From: Promicromonospora sp. Populi
Lineage (GTDB): Bacteria > Actinomycetota > Actinomycetes > Actinomycetales > Cellulomonadaceae
Direction of reading: 5' to 3'
DNA: 64,000 nt
NCBI RefSeq assembly: GCF_041081105.1
Contig: NZ_CP163528.1
Span: 868,001 to 932,000, forward strand
Below the pieces are notes generated by a model. The model saw nothing but the letters and a program-made list of their open reading frames with translations, was not told the origin of the DNA and made no database searches. Of this stretch, positions 8,585 to 18,575 are shown piece by piece. A program made the translations under genes and the position numbers. How positions within the stretch are numbered: position 1 is the stretch's first letter; the number at the start of each line of letters is the position of its first letter.

Positions 8585-11281
8585 ATGCGCACCGCCGAGA
8601 TCCGCAAGCGTTGGCTCGACTACTTCGAAGCTCAGGGTCACGCGGTGGTGCCGTCTGCGTCGCTGATCTCCCCGGACCCGTCGACGCTCTTCACCATCGC
8701 GGGCATGGTGCCGTTCATCCCCTACATGACGGCGCAGCAGACGCCGCCGTGGGCACGCGCCACGAGCGTGCAGAAGTGCGTGCGCACCCTCGACATCGAG
8801 GACGTCGGCAAGACGACGCGCCACGGCACGTTCTTCCAGATGAACGGCAACTTCTCGTTCGGCGACTACTTCAAGGCCGACGCCATCCGGTTCGCCTGGG
8901 ACTTCCTGACGGGCTCGCTGGACGACGGCAAGCTCGGCATCGACCCCGACAAGCTGTGGGTCACCGTCTACCACGAGGACGACGAGGCCCGGCAGCTGTG
9001 GAAGGACATCGTCGGCCTGCCCGACGAGCGCATCCAGGGCCTCGGCAAGAAGGACAACTACTGGTCCACCGGCCAGCCCGGCCCGGCCGGCCCGTGCTCG
9101 GAGATCTTCTGGGACCGCGGCGCCGCCTACGGTCCCGACGGCGGCCCGCTGATCGACGAGGGTGGCGACCGGTTCGTCGAGATCTGGAACCTCGTGTTCA
9201 TGCAGTACGCCATCGACGACGTGAAGTCGAAGGAAGAGTTCCGGATCGTCGGTGAGCTGGCCAAGAAGAACATCGACACCGGCATGGGTCTCGAACGGGT
9301 TGCCTTCCTGCTGCAGGGCAAGGACAACATGTACGAGATCGACGAGGTCTTCCCCGTCATCGAGGCCGCCCAGAAGCTGAGCGGCAAGAAGTACGGCGAG
9401 AACCACGAGGACGACGTGCGCATGCGCGTCGTGGCCGACCACGTCCGCTCCGCCCTGATGATCATCGGCGACGGCGTGCGCCCCTCGAACGAGGGCCGCG
9501 GCTACGTGCTGCGCCGGCTGCTGCGCCGCTCCGTGCGGGCGATGCGCCTGCTTGGCGTGGACGGCCTCGCGCTGCCGTCGCTGCTGCCCGTCTCGAAGGA
9601 CGCCATGGCCCCGTCCTACCCGGAGCTCGGCACGAACTTCGAGCAGATCTCGGCCGTCGCCTACGCCGAGGAAGAGGCCTTCCGGCGCACCCTGGCCTCG
9701 GGCACCACGATCCTGGACACGGCAGTGGCCAACCTGAAGCGCCAGGGTGGGGACGGGGACCTGGTGCTGCCGGGCGACGCCGCCTTCCAGCTGCACGACA
9801 CCTATGGTTTCCCGATCGACCTGACCCTCGAGATGGCCGCCGAGCAGGGCGTGCAGGTCGACGAGCGGGCCTTCCGCTCGCTGATGCAGGAGCAGCGCAC
9901 CCGCGCCCGCGCCGACGCGCTCGCCAAGCGCACCGGCGGGGCCGACGTCGCCGCCTACGCGGCCCTGGAGAAGGAGCTGACGGCGCCCCCCGAGTTCCTC
10001 GGCTACACGCAGACGGACGCCTCCGTGCGCGTGACCGGCCTGCTGACCGGAGGCGTGCCCGCCCCGGCCGTCACCGCCCCGGCCGAGATCGAGGTGGTCC
10101 TGGACCGCACGCCGTTCTATGCCGAGGCCGGCGGCCAGCTCGCCGACCACGGCACCATCGTGCTCGACGGCGGCGCGACCATCGAGGTCGACGACGTGCA
10201 GCGCCCCATCAAGGGCCTGAGCGTGCACCGCGGCCGCCTCATCGAGGGCACCGTGGCGCTGGGCGACCCGGGCACCGCGCAGATCGACACGGCCCGCCGC
10301 AAGGCCATCAGCCGCGCGCACTCGGCCACGCACATGATCCACAAGGCCCTGCACGAGCTCGTGGGCCAGGACCGCACCCAGGCCGGCTCGGAGAACGCCC
10401 CGAGCCGCATCCGCTTCGACTTCCGCTCGCCGTCGGCCGTCTCGGCGGCGACCCTGACGGAGATCGAGGAGCGGGTGAACGTGCGGCTGGCCGACAACCT
10501 CGAGGTGACCGACCAGCTCATGCCGATCGCCGAGGCTCGCGCCGCCGGTGCCATGGCGCTGTTCGGTGAGAAGTACGGCGACGTCGTGCGCGTCGTCTCG
10601 ATCGGCGACGACTGGTCGCGTGAGCTGTGCGCGGGCACCCACGTGAAGCAGACCGGCCAGCTCGGCCGGGTCACGCTGCTGGGCGAGTCGTCGATCGGCT
10701 CGGGCGTGCGCCGCGTGGACGCCCTCGTAGGGGACGGCGCGTACGGCTTCCAGGCCAAGGAGCACGCCCTGGTGGGTCAGCTCACGGGCCTGCTCAACGC
10801 GCGCCCGGACGAGCTCCACGAGCGCGTGGGCTCGCTCGTGTCGCGCCTCAAGGAGGCCGAGAAGGAGCTCGCCGCGATGCGGCAGGGCCAGCTCCTGGCC
10901 ACGGCCGGCAAGCTCGCCGCCGAGGCCCCGCGCGTGGGCGACGTCCGCGTCATCGCGCACGACGCCGGCGAGGCCCAGGCCGACGACCTGCGCGCCCTCG
11001 TGCTCGACGTGCGCTCGCGGCTGGGCGAGGCCGAGCCGGTGGTGGCTGCCGCTGGCGCCGTGTCGGGCGGGCGCCCCGTGGTCGTCGTCGTGACCAACGC
11101 CGCCGCACGCGCCGCTGGTTACAAGGCCGGCGACCTCGTGCGCACGGCCGCTCAGACCCTCGGCGGCGGCGGTGGTGGCAAGCCGGACCTCGCCCAGGGC
11201 GGCGGCACCGACCCGGCCAAGCTGGGCGAGGCGCTGGCCGGCATCGCCGAGAGCGTGCGCCTGGCCGCCGTCGGCGCCTGA
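8585..11281 (+). CDS. alaS: Alanine--tRNA ligase
   Basis: An 898-residue class II synthetase that charges tRNA-Ala. The catalytic domain opens [19 protein letters not shown] and contains the conserved [15 protein letters not shown] and GMGLERVA segments. The editing domain shows the [11 protein letters not shown] (HxxxH) and [12 protein letters not shown] zinc-site motifs. The C-terminal DHHA1/C-Ala part ends with a [15 protein letters not shown] stretch (near 11161-11210), typical of AlaS. I start at ATG 8585, where the family begins; an in-frame upstream codon at 8510 would add 25 unlikely residues. I see no T-box in the leader. Confidence 0.97.
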   Translation: MRTAEIRKRWLDYFEAQGHAVVPSASLISPDPSTLFTIAGMVPFIPYMTAQQTPPWARATSVQKCVRTLDIEDVGKTTRHGTFFQMNGNFSFGDYFKADAIRFAWDFLTGSLDDGKLGIDPDKLWVTVYHEDDEARQLWKDIVGLPDERIQGLGKKDNYWSTGQPGPAGPCSEIFWDRGAAYGPDGGPLIDEGGDRFVEIWNLVFMQYAIDDVKSKEEFRIVGELAKKNIDTGMGLERVAFLLQGKDNMYEIDEVFPVIEAAQKLSGKKYGENHEDDVRMRVVADHVRSALMIIGDGVRPSNEGRGYVLRRLLRRSVRAMRLLGVDGLALPSLLPVSKDAMAPSYPELGTNFEQISAVAYAEEEAFRRTLASGTTILDTAVANLKRQGGDGDLVLPGDAAFQLHDTYGFPIDLTLEMAAEQGVQVDERAFRSLMQEQRTRARADALAKRTGGADVAAYAALEKELTAPPEFLGYTQTDASVRVTGLLTGGVPAPAVTAPAEIEVVLDRTPFYAEAGGQLADHGTIVLDGGATIEVDDVQRPIKGLSVHRGRLIEGTVALGDPGTAQIDTARRKAISRAHSATHMIHKALHELVGQDRTQAGSENAPSRIRFDFRSPSAVSAATLTEIEERVNVRLADNLEVTDQLMPIAEARAAGAMALFGEKYGDVVRVVSIGDDWSRELCAGTHVKQTGQLGRVTLLGESSIGSGVRRVDALVGDGAYGFQAKEHALVGQLTGLLNARPDELHERVGSLVSRLKEAEKELAAMRQGQLLATAGKLAAEAPRVGDVRVIAHDAGEAQADDLRALVLDVRSRLGEAEPVVAAAGAVSGGRPVVVVVTNAAARAAGYKAGDLVRTAAQTLGGGGGGKPDLAQGGGTDPAKLGEALAGIAESVRLAAVGA

Positions 11282-11286
11282 CGCCG

Positions 11287-11853
11287 GTGGTCGAGCCTGT
11301 GGTCGAACCTGTCACCGAATCCGAGCCGGGCCTCCCTCGCGGGGCCCGGCTCGGGATCGACGTCGGCATGGCCCGGATCGGGCTGGCCGCGAGCGACCCC
11401 GACGGCCTGGTTGCCACCCCGGTGGAGACCGTGCCGCGGGTGCTCGCGGGCCCCGGCAAGAGCGCAAAGGGCACCACCGCAGACGTCGCCCGGATCGTCG
11501 CCGAGGCCGTAGAACGCTTCGCCGTCGTCGTCTACGTGGGACTGCCCCGGCACCTGTCCGGGAAGGAGGGCGCGGCCACCGCTGACGCGCGGGCTTTCGC
11601 GGACCGGCTGGTCGTCGCGCTCGCGACGGCGGGGGAGCGCGCACAGGTTCGTCTGGTGGATGAACGGATGACCACCGTCTCAGCCCATCAGGCTCTCCAC
11701 GCGGCGGGCCGGAAAACGAAGAAGCACAGGTCCGTGATCGATCAGGCTGCAGCCGTTATCATTCTGCAATCCGCACTCGACGCGGAGCGGGCGAAGGGGG
11801 AGCGCGCCGGCGAGCTCGTCGAGGCGCGGACCGTGCACGACACGCACGAGTAG
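11287..11853 (+). CDS. ruvX: Holliday junction resolvase-like protein RuvX (YqgF)
   Basis: A protein of about 188 residues with the RNase H-like fold of YqgF/RuvX. Visible motifs are LGIDVGMARIGLAASD, VVYVGLPRHLSG and VRLVDERMTTVSAHQAL, which hold the conserved acidic residues. The family acts in pre-16S rRNA 5' maturation and/or recombination. It directly follows alaS; GTG 11287 lies 5 bases after the alaS stop, and GTG 11299 or the CTG at 11278 are other possible starts. The N-terminal extension has a short VVEPVVEPV repeat. mltG follows. Confidence 0.9.
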   Translation: MVEPVVEPVTESEPGLPRGARLGIDVGMARIGLAASDPDGLVATPVETVPRVLAGPGKSAKGTTADVARIVAEAVERFAVVVYVGLPRHLSGKEGAATADARAFADRLVVALATAGERAQVRLVDERMTTVSAHQALHAAGRKTKKHRSVIDQAAAVIILQSALDAERAKGERAGELVEARTVHDTHE

Positions 11854-11906
11854 CTGACCTGCGTGCCTCAACCAGTTGCCCCCCGACTAAGGACAGTGAG
11901 TCTCCG

Positions 11907-13043
11907 GTGACGGACCTCTTCACAGCGCCCCCGCGCGGCCAGGAAGACCCGGCATTTCCTGAGCGTAGATCGAGCCGGAGCGGGCAGCGCCGTCGCCGAC
12001 GGAGCAAGCGTGGACGCTCGCTCGTCGTCCTGCTGGTCGCGCTCGTCCTGGTCGGCGGCTCGGGTTTTGCGGTGTGGACCAACCTGGACTCCCTGATGGG
12101 CATCAGCAACCCGGTCGAGTCCAAGGACTTCCCCGGCCCCGGCGGTGACCAGATCGACGTCGAGATCCCCGAGGGCGCGACCGGTACGGCCATGGGGCAG
12201 GAGCTGTACGACGCCGGAGTGGTCGCCAGCGTGTCGGCGTTCACCGCGGCGTTCGAGGCCAACGCGGACTCGGTGCTGATCCGGCCGGGCACCCACACCA
12301 TGCTGGAGGAGATGCCCGCACGGGACGCCGTCGCCCTGCTCGTGAAGAACGAGATGGCGGAGCTGCAGCTCACCATTCCCGAGGGCTACACGGCCGACCA
12401 GATCGTCGAGCGCGCCGTGCAGGTCACCGGTCTGCCCGCTGCGGACTTCGAGGCGGCCCTGGAGAGCCCGGCGGAGATCGGGGTGCCCGAGGAGGCCGAC
12501 GGCCGCGCCGAGGGCTGGCTGTTCCCCGACACGTACGTGGTGAAGCCGAACGACACCGCCGTCGGGCTGCTGACCCAGATGGTGGACCGCACCAAGGGTC
12601 TGCTCAACGGGAAGAACGTACCCCCCGCCGACTGGGAGACGGTGCTGACCAAGGCGTCCCTGGTGGAGCGCGAGGGCCTCCACGCGGAGGACAAGCCCAA
12701 GATCGCGCGGGCGATCGAGAACCGGCTGGAGGACAGCATGGCCCTCCAGATCGACTCGGCGGTCGCCTACGGTGCCGGCAAGCCGGGCACGGAGCTGACC
12801 GACGCCGACCTCGACAACGCGGAGAACCCCTACAACACGTACGAGCACACCGGGCTGCCGCCCGGCCCGATCGCGAACCCGGGTGAGGTCTCCATCGACG
12901 CTGCGCTGAACCCCACCGCCGGCGACTGGAAGTACTGGGTAACGGTCAACCTGGACACGGGCGAGACCAAGTTCGCCGAGACGTACGAGCAGCACCAGGA
13001 GTACGTGCAGGAGCTGCTCGAGTGGCAGGCAGCCAACAGCTGA
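11907..13043 (+). CDS. mltG: Endolytic transglycosylase MltG (first copy)
   Basis: A 378-residue membrane-anchored lytic transglycosylase that cleaves nascent glycan strands and so ends peptidoglycan elongation. A basic cytosolic tail (RRRRRSKRGR) precedes one transmembrane helix at about residues 38-58. A LysM-like part (IEIPEGATGTAMGQEL, TIPEGYTADQIVERA) leads to the YceG domain with ASLVEREG, where Glu254 matches the catalytic Glu, then MALQIDSAVAYGAGKP and NPYNTYEHTGLPPGPIANPG. GTG 11907 is used. It lies in the conserved ruvX-mltG-aroE order, but a second mltG intervenes here. Confidence 0.93.
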   Translation: MTDLFTAPPRGQEDPAFPERRSSRSGQRRRRRSKRGRSLVVLLVALVLVGGSGFAVWTNLDSLMGISNPVESKDFPGPGGDQIDVEIPEGATGTAMGQELYDAGVVASVSAFTAAFEANADSVLIRPGTHTMLEEMPARDAVALLVKNEMAELQLTIPEGYTADQIVERAVQVTGLPAADFEAALESPAEIGVPEEADGRAEGWLFPDTYVVKPNDTAVGLLTQMVDRTKGLLNGKNVPPADWETVLTKASLVEREGLHAEDKPKIARAIENRLEDSMALQIDSAVAYGAGKPGTELTDADLDNAENPYNTYEHTGLPPGPIANPGEVSIDAALNPTAGDWKYWVTVNLDTGETKFAETYEQHQEYVQELLEWQAANS

Positions 13044-13248
13044 ACGGGCAGGTGAAAAAGGTTCTCGACGGTTCTGCGATGGTTCGCGGTGCGAGTCGGG
13101 GGGAGTTGGCCCGGAGCGTGCCGGTCGGGGTAGCGTTCGCGGCACCCGGGCTGTGATGCGATCGTGACAACGACGGCGACGCGTACGCCCAGGTGAGAAC
13201 AGGCGTGGGTCGCCCCGAGACCCAGGCAGCACAGAGGATGGAGCGAGA

Positions 13249-14400
13249 GTGACCGAGGCCCTCCCGGGAGTGGACTATCAGGGGCCACCGCGGCACGCCA
13301 GCGGCTCTCGCGGGCGCAGGGGGCAGCATGAGGTCTACCGCAGCCGGGGGAGCGGTCGTTCGGCGCGGCCCCTGATCATCGCCGTGGTGGCGGTGCTGGT
13401 GATCGTCCTCGGGCTCGGCGCGTGGACCATCCGGAACGGCGGTTACCTGTTCGGCCTGCGCACTCCGCTGGCTGCGGCCGACTATGCGGGCGCCGGCGGG
13501 GACGACGTCGAGGTCGAGGTGCCCGAGGGGGCCACCGGGTACTCGATCGGCGCGGAGCTCGTGGAGCTCGACGTGGTGGCCAGTTCCGACGCCTTTGTCC
13601 GGGCGTTCAACGCCAACCCGGACGCCGCCGCGATCCAGCCCGGCACGCATGTCATGCGGCTGCAGATGAGCGCGGCGGCGGCGGTCGAGCTGCTGGCGTC
13701 GAACGACGTGGTCCGTGGCGGCCTGACGGTCGTCGAGGGATACACGGTGGCGCAGATCCAGGCGTCGATGGTCGAGCAGGGCTGGCCCGAGGCGGACGTG
13801 AACGCCGCCGTCGCGGACCCGCAGGCGCTCGGCCTGCCGGCCGAGGCCGGCGGGCACCTGGAGGGCTGGCTGGCGGCGAGCACCTACGACGCGACGCCCG
13901 ATACGGTGAGTGCGGTGGACGCGTTCCGGCAGATGGTGGCCGAGACGGTGAGCGAGCTCAACGACCTCGGTGTGCCGGCCGAGGCCCGGAACGACCTCAT
14001 CATCAAGGCGTCGCTGGTCGAGCGGGAGGCGCCGGACGACTACCGGGGCGAGGTCGCCCGGGTGATCGAGAACCGGCTCGCGGCCAACGAGCCGCTCGGT
14101 CTGGACGCCATCGACTCCTACGGGCGCAACAAGCCGTCGCACCAGATCACCTCCGAGGAGTTCCAGGACCGGTCGTTCCCGTACGCGTCCCGGGTGGTCC
14201 GGGGGCTGCCGCCGACCGCCATCGGCGCGCCGAGCCGGGCCTCGGTGGAGGCGGTCCTGAACCCGCCGGAAGGCCCCTGGCGGTGGTACGTGACCGTCAA
14301 CCTGGACACCCAGGAGACGAGATTCACCGACAGCTACGACGAGTTCCTGGTCTTCCGGGCGGAGTACCAGACCTGGGCAGCGGCGAACGGGTACGGATGA
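13249..14400 (+). CDS. Endolytic transglycosylase MltG-like protein (second, diverged copy)
   Basis: A 383-residue paralogue of the preceding protein with the same plan: basic tail, one transmembrane helix (about residues 42-60), LysM-like region and YceG domain. The catalytic stretch KASLVEREA is kept, with Glu258 in place, but the region that reads LQIDSAVAYGAGKP in the first copy is here LGLDAIDSYGRNKP and the following NPYNTY block is FPYASR, so the substrate groove has diverged. It probably retains muralytic activity. Its stop overlaps the aroE start (ATGA), while 205 bases and probably a promoter separate it from the first copy. Confidence 0.85.
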   Translation: MTEALPGVDYQGPPRHASGSRGRRGQHEVYRSRGSGRSARPLIIAVVAVLVIVLGLGAWTIRNGGYLFGLRTPLAAADYAGAGGDDVEVEVPEGATGYSIGAELVELDVVASSDAFVRAFNANPDAAAIQPGTHVMRLQMSAAAAVELLASNDVVRGGLTVVEGYTVAQIQASMVEQGWPEADVNAAVADPQALGLPAEAGGHLEGWLAASTYDATPDTVSAVDAFRQMVAETVSELNDLGVPAEARNDLIIKASLVEREAPDDYRGEVARVIENRLAANEPLGLDAIDSYGRNKPSHQITSEEFQDRSFPYASRVVRGLPPTAIGAPSRASVEAVLNPPEGPWRWYVTVNLDTQETRFTDSYDEFLVFRAEYQTWAAANGYG

Positions 14401-15335
14401 GCACCGCAGACACGACCACTGGCATCGCGCCGACCACGGCCACGGTCCGCCGCGCCGCCGTGCTGGGGCACCCGGTCGCGCACTCGCTGTCGCCCGTGCT
14501 GCACACCGCGGCCTACCGGGCCCTCGGCCTGGAGGGCTGGGAGTACGGCGTGCACGACGTCACGCAGGACGCCCTGGCGGGCTTCTTGCACGACGCCGGC
14601 CCTGGCTGGGCTGGCCTGAGCCTGACCATGCCGCTCAAGCAGGTGGTCATCGGCCTGCTCGACCACGTGGACCCGCTCGCTCAGGCGGTGGGGGCGGTGA
14701 ACACAGTGCTGTTCTCTGCTGTTGGTGGGGCGGTCGGTGGTGCGGCTGGTGGTGCGGTGACCACGATCGGCACCAACACCGACGTGCACGGCATCGTCGC
14801 GGCCCTGCGCGAGGGCCTCGGGACACGCCGGGTGTCGGACGCCGTGATCCTGGGCGGGGGAGCGACCGCGGCGTCGGCCCTCGCGTCGGTCGCGGAGCTG
14901 GGCTGCACCTCACCGCGGGTCTTCGTGCGGTCGCTGGACCGGATCGACCCGCTGCGCGAGGCCGTGGCGCGCATGGGAGTGACGCCGTCGTTCGAGGTGT
15001 TCGACGACAAGGCGACGACGTCGGCCCTGGTGAGCGCGGACGCCGTCGTCTCGACGACGCCGAAGTACGCCTCGGACATCTGGGCGGCTCTCCTGACCGA
15101 ACGGCTGACGGGCTCGCCCAGCGCAGCCGCCGACCAGCCCGCCGGTGTCCTGCTCGACGTCATCTACGACCCCCGGCCGACGGCGCTGCAGTCCGCGTGG
15201 GCCGCCTTGGGCGCCGAAGCGATAGGCGGCGAGCGCATGCTGCTGCACCAGGCGGCGGAGCAGGTGCGCCTGATGACGGGTCGCCCGGCGCCGCTGACCG
15301 CTATGGACGAAGCCCTCCAGGCGGCGCTGGGCTGA
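14397..15335 (+). CDS. aroE: Shikimate dehydrogenase
   Basis: A 312-residue NADP-dependent enzyme that reduces 3-dehydroshikimate to shikimate, step 4 of the chorismate pathway. Substrate-binding motifs are LGHPVAHSLSPVLHTAAY and LTMPLKQVV; the cofactor domain has the loop ILGGGATAASAL. GTNTDVHG carries the conserved Asp, and the C-terminal GGERMLLHQAAEQ is typical. A Gly/Ala repeat (AVGGAVGGAAGGAV) lengthens the loop before GTNTD. The ATG overlaps the stop of the upstream mltG-like gene. Confidence 0.93.
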   Translation: MSTADTTTGIAPTTATVRRAAVLGHPVAHSLSPVLHTAAYRALGLEGWEYGVHDVTQDALAGFLHDAGPGWAGLSLTMPLKQVVIGLLDHVDPLAQAVGAVNTVLFSAVGGAVGGAAGGAVTTIGTNTDVHGIVAALREGLGTRRVSDAVILGGGATAASALASVAELGCTSPRVFVRSLDRIDPLREAVARMGVTPSFEVFDDKATTSALVSADAVVSTTPKYASDIWAALLTERLTGSPSAAADQPAGVLLDVIYDPRPTALQSAWAALGAEAIGGERMLLHQAAEQVRLMTGRPAPLTAMDEALQAALG

Positions 15336-15411
15336 CGGTCGGCCGGCTGCTCGGCCGGCTGCCTGTGGACAGCGGGCGCCGGGTAGGTCACGCGCGTGAA
15401 ACAATCCGAGC

Positions 15412-16674
15412 ATGCTTCGTTGGTTGACATCGGGTGAGTCCCACGGCCCTGCTCTGGTGGGTTTGATGGAGGGTCTGCCCGCCGGGGTGGAGCTGACGAC
15501 GTCGGACATCCAGGCCGCCCTCGCGCGCCGCCGGCTCGGGTACGGGCGCGGCGCGCGCATGAAGTTCGAGCAGGACGAGGTGCGGGTGCTCGGCGGGCTG
15601 CGCCACGGGCTCACGCAGGGCGGGCCGCTCGCGATCGAGATCGCCAACACGGAGTGGCCCAAGTGGACCGAGGTCATGTCGGCCGACCCGGTGCCGCCGG
15701 AGGCGCTCCTGGTAGACGCCGGTACCGGCGACGAGCGCGAGGTGGCCCGCAACCGGCCGCTGACCCGCCCGCGTCCCGGGCACGCCGACCTGATCGGCAT
15801 GCGCAAGTACGGCTTCGAGGACGCGCGGCCCGTGCTGGAGCGCGCGTCGGCCCGCGAGACCGCGGCCCGCGTCGCGCTGGGTGTGGCCGCCGCCAAGTTC
15901 CTGGAGCAGGCGCTCGGCGTGCGGCTCGTGTCGCACGTGGTCGCCATCGGCGGGGCGGCGGTGCCCGACGACGCGGCGCTGCCGACGCCGGACGACGCCG
16001 CCACGCTGGACGCCGACCCGGTGCGCTGCCTCGACGCCGCGTCCGCCAAGCTGATGATCGAGGAGATCGACCTGGCCAAGAAGGACGGCGACACCCTCGG
16101 CGGTGTGGTCGAGGTGCTCGCCTACGGCGTGCCGTCCGGCCTCGGCACCTACGTGCAGGGCGACCGCAGGCTCGACGCACGCCTGGCCGCCGCCCTCATG
16201 GGCATCCAGGCGATCAAGGGCGTGGAGGTCGGGGACGGGTTCCGTACCGCGCGCCGCCGCGGCACGGAGGCCCACGACGAGATCGTCCGCGAGGCCAGGG
16301 CAGGGACGGGCGCCGGAGGTGTTGCCGATGGAGTGGCCGTGCCGGGCCGGATCCGCCGCACCACCAACCGCGCCGGCGGCATCGAGGGCGGCATGTCGAA
16401 CGGCGAGATCGTGCGGGTGCGCGCCGCGATGAAGCCGATCTCGACGGTGCCCCGCGCGCTGCCGACCGTCGACACCGCAACCGGCGAGCCCGTCACGGCT
16501 CACCACCAGCGGTCCGACGTGTGCGCGGTGCCGCCCGCCGCCGTCGTCGCGGAGGCGATGGTCGCGCTCACGCTGGCGGAGGCCGCCGTCGAGAAGTTCG
16601 GTGGCGACTCCGTGGCCGAGGTGCGGCGCAACGTGGAGTCGTACCTCGCGGCGATCCCGGAGCTGCTGCAGTGA
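15412..16674 (+). CDS. aroC: Chorismate synthase
   Basis: A 420-residue FMN-dependent lyase that converts EPSP to chorismate. The first signature [14 protein letters not shown] and then [19 protein letters not shown] and [19 protein letters not shown] are all present, as is the late [16 protein letters not shown] segment. Length is normal for actinobacteria (about 400). The gene starts at ATG 15412, 76 bases after aroE, and its last bases overlap the aroK GTG (GTGA). Confidence 0.97.
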   Translation: MLRWLTSGESHGPALVGLMEGLPAGVELTTSDIQAALARRRLGYGRGARMKFEQDEVRVLGGLRHGLTQGGPLAIEIANTEWPKWTEVMSADPVPPEALLVDAGTGDEREVARNRPLTRPRPGHADLIGMRKYGFEDARPVLERASARETAARVALGVAAAKFLEQALGVRLVSHVVAIGGAAVPDDAALPTPDDAATLDADPVRCLDAASAKLMIEEIDLAKKDGDTLGGVVEVLAYGVPSGLGTYVQGDRRLDARLAAALMGIQAIKGVEVGDGFRTARRRGTEAHDEIVREARAGTGAGGVADGVAVPGRIRRTTNRAGGIEGGMSNGEIVRVRAAMKPISTVPRALPTVDTATGEPVTAHHQRSDVCAVPPAAVVAEAMVALTLAEAAVEKFGGDSVAEVRRNVESYLAAIPELLQ

Positions 16675-17342
16675 GCGGCTCGACGGGTGCTGGTCCGGTC
16701 GCCGTCATGATCGGGCCGCCCGGTTCCGGCAAGTCCAAGGTGGGCCGCACGCTGGCCGCCGGGCTCGGTCTGACGGTCCGGGACACGGACGCGGACATCG
16801 AGACGAGGGCGGGCAAGCCCGTCAGCGACATCTTCGTGGACGACGGCGAGCCCCGGTTCCGCGAGCTCGAACGCGAGGCCGTGCTCGCGGCCCTCGCGGA
16901 GCACGACGGTGTGCTGTCGCTCGGTGGGGGCGCCGTCATGAACCCCACGACCCAGGAAGCGCTCGAGAAGTACGCCGCGGGCGGCGGTCACGTCGTGTTC
17001 CTGGACGTGCCGCTGGCGGTCGCCGCGCAGCGGGTCGGCATGAACCAGGCCCGGCCGCTGCTGCTCGGCAACCCCCGCGCGCAGTGGCAGAAGCTGATGA
17101 CCGAGCGGCGTCCCACCTACGAGCGGCTCGCGACCCTGACCATCGTGTCGAGCGAGCGACCTGGGGAGCAGGTGGCGGCCGAGATCATCGAGGCGCTGAA
17201 ACTCGAGCTGGTGGTCGGGGAGCTGGTGGACCCGAAGCGGACCGCGGGCACCGACATGGGCACCGACATGGGCATCGGCGTGGGTACAGAAGCGGGCACA
17301 GTGGTGGGCAAGGAAGAGAGCACAGAGGAGAGCACGACGTGA
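16671..17342 (+). CDS. aroK: Shikimate kinase
   Basis: A 223-residue P-loop kinase that phosphorylates shikimate at the 3-position. Walker A is [22 protein letters not shown] carries the shikimate-binding Asp, FRELEREAV and [10 protein letters not shown] follow, and [12 protein letters not shown] holds the LID region. The usual length is about 170-180, so there is a C-terminal tail of roughly 35 residues made of a degenerate GTDMG-type repeat (DNA repeat at about 17240-17335). This tail looks like repeat expansion, not a domain. Start and stop overlap aroC and aroB by four bases. Confidence 0.93.
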   Translation: MSGSTGAGPVAVMIGPPGSGKSKVGRTLAAGLGLTVRDTDADIETRAGKPVSDIFVDDGEPRFRELEREAVLAALAEHDGVLSLGGGAVMNPTTQEALEKYAAGGGHVVFLDVPLAVAAQRVGMNQARPLLLGNPRAQWQKLMTERRPTYERLATLTIVSSERPGEQVAAEIIEALKLELVVGELVDPKRTAGTDMGTDMGIGVGTEAGTVVGKEESTEESTT

Positions 17343-18496
17343 GCACCGACAGCGCACCCGTACGGATCACCGTGCGGGGCGACGCCCCCTATGACGTAGT
17401 GATCGGCCGCCACCTGCTGGGCGAGCTGCCGTCGCTGATCGGCGCGGCCCGCAAGGTCATGGTGGTCCACCCGGCCGCGCTGTCCGCGACGGCCGACATC
17501 ATCGCGGAGGACCTGAAGGCCTCGGGCTACGAGGCGTTCGTGGCGGAGGTGCCTGACGCCGAGTCGGCCAAGACGCCACAGGTCGCCGCGTTCCTCTGGG
17601 GACTGCTGGGGCAGCTGGACTTCACGCGCTCGGACGCGATAGTCGGCGTCGGCGGGGGTGCCACCACGGACCTCGCGGGTTTTGTGGCCGCGACCTGGCT
17701 GCGCGGGATCCGCGTGGTGCACGTGCCGACCACGCTGCTGGCCATGGTCGACGCCGCGGTGGGTGGCAAGACGGGCATCAACACGTCCGAGGGCAAGAAC
17801 CTCGTGGGGGCGTTCCACCCGCCGGCAGGTGTGCTGTGCGACCTGGCGTCGCTCGCGTCGCTCGACAAGTGGGACCTCGTGGCGGGCCTGGCTGAGGTCG
17901 TCAAGACGGGCTTCATCGCGGACCCGGTGATCCTCGACCTGGTCGAGGCGCACGTCGACGAGCTGCGGAACTGGGCCGGCGCGGACGCCTCGGACGAGAC
18001 CTGGGCAGTGGTGGCCGAGCTCGTCGAGCGGTCGGTCCGGGTCAAGGCCGACGTGGTCGGCGAGGACCTCAAGGAGGCCGGCCTGCGGGAGATCCTGAAC
18101 TACGGGCACACGCTGGGCCACGCGATCGAGCTGGTCGAGCGTTACCAGTGGCGGCACGGCGCCGCGGTGAGCGTGGGGATGATCTTCGCCGCGGAGCTGG
18201 CCCGGATGGCAGGCAAGCTGCCCGACGACGTCGCCGACCGGCACCGTTCCCTGCTGGACTCCCTGGGACTGCCGGTGCACTACCGCGGCGACCGCTGGGA
18301 CCAGCTCCTGGCTGCGATGCGCCGCGACAAGAAGACGCGCGGCGACCTGCTGCGGTTCGTCGTGCTGGACGACGTCGCCAAGCCGGTCCGCCTCGAAGGC
18401 CCCGACCCGACCCTGCTGGCCGCCGCTTACGCCGAGGTCGCCAAGGAGCCCCCGACAAAGGGCCCGGGGACCCCGGTCACGCTGACGCTGGGCTGA
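17339..18496 (+). CDS. aroB: 3-dehydroquinate synthase
   Basis: A 385-residue NAD- and metal-dependent cyclase that makes 3-dehydroquinate from DAHP. Clear motifs are [41 protein letters not shown] and [12 protein letters not shown]; metal ligands lie in [19 protein letters not shown] and [10 protein letters not shown]. The GTG at 17339 overlaps the aroK stop. In most relatives aroQ, efp and nusB follow closely; here more than 13 kb of other genes come first. Confidence 0.96.
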   Translation: MSTDSAPVRITVRGDAPYDVVIGRHLLGELPSLIGAARKVMVVHPAALSATADIIAEDLKASGYEAFVAEVPDAESAKTPQVAAFLWGLLGQLDFTRSDAIVGVGGGATTDLAGFVAATWLRGIRVVHVPTTLLAMVDAAVGGKTGINTSEGKNLVGAFHPPAGVLCDLASLASLDKWDLVAGLAEVVKTGFIADPVILDLVEAHVDELRNWAGADASDETWAVVAELVERSVRVKADVVGEDLKEAGLREILNYGHTLGHAIELVERYQWRHGAAVSVGMIFAAELARMAGKLPDDVADRHRSLLDSLGLPVHYRGDRWDQLLAAMRRDKKTRGDLLRFVVLDDVAKPVRLEGPDPTLLAAAYAEVAKEPPTKGPGTPVTLTLG

Positions 18497-18575
18497 GCCG
18501 CCGGAGCCTCCTCACGTGCGGCTTTAGATGCGCCTTTACGTGCGCAGGGGGCGAAGTGGAGATTAACCTCGGCGG

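Noticed and set aside
8519..10960. 813-residue open frame opposite alaS
   Set aside because: His/Val/Leu/Arg-rich antisense shadow of alaS codon bias; many genes in the window have such shadows.
10627..11853. 408-residue frame that includes ruvX
   Set aside because: The first 220 residues are an Arg/Gly/Ala-rich shadow of the alaS end; only the part from about 11287 is RuvX.
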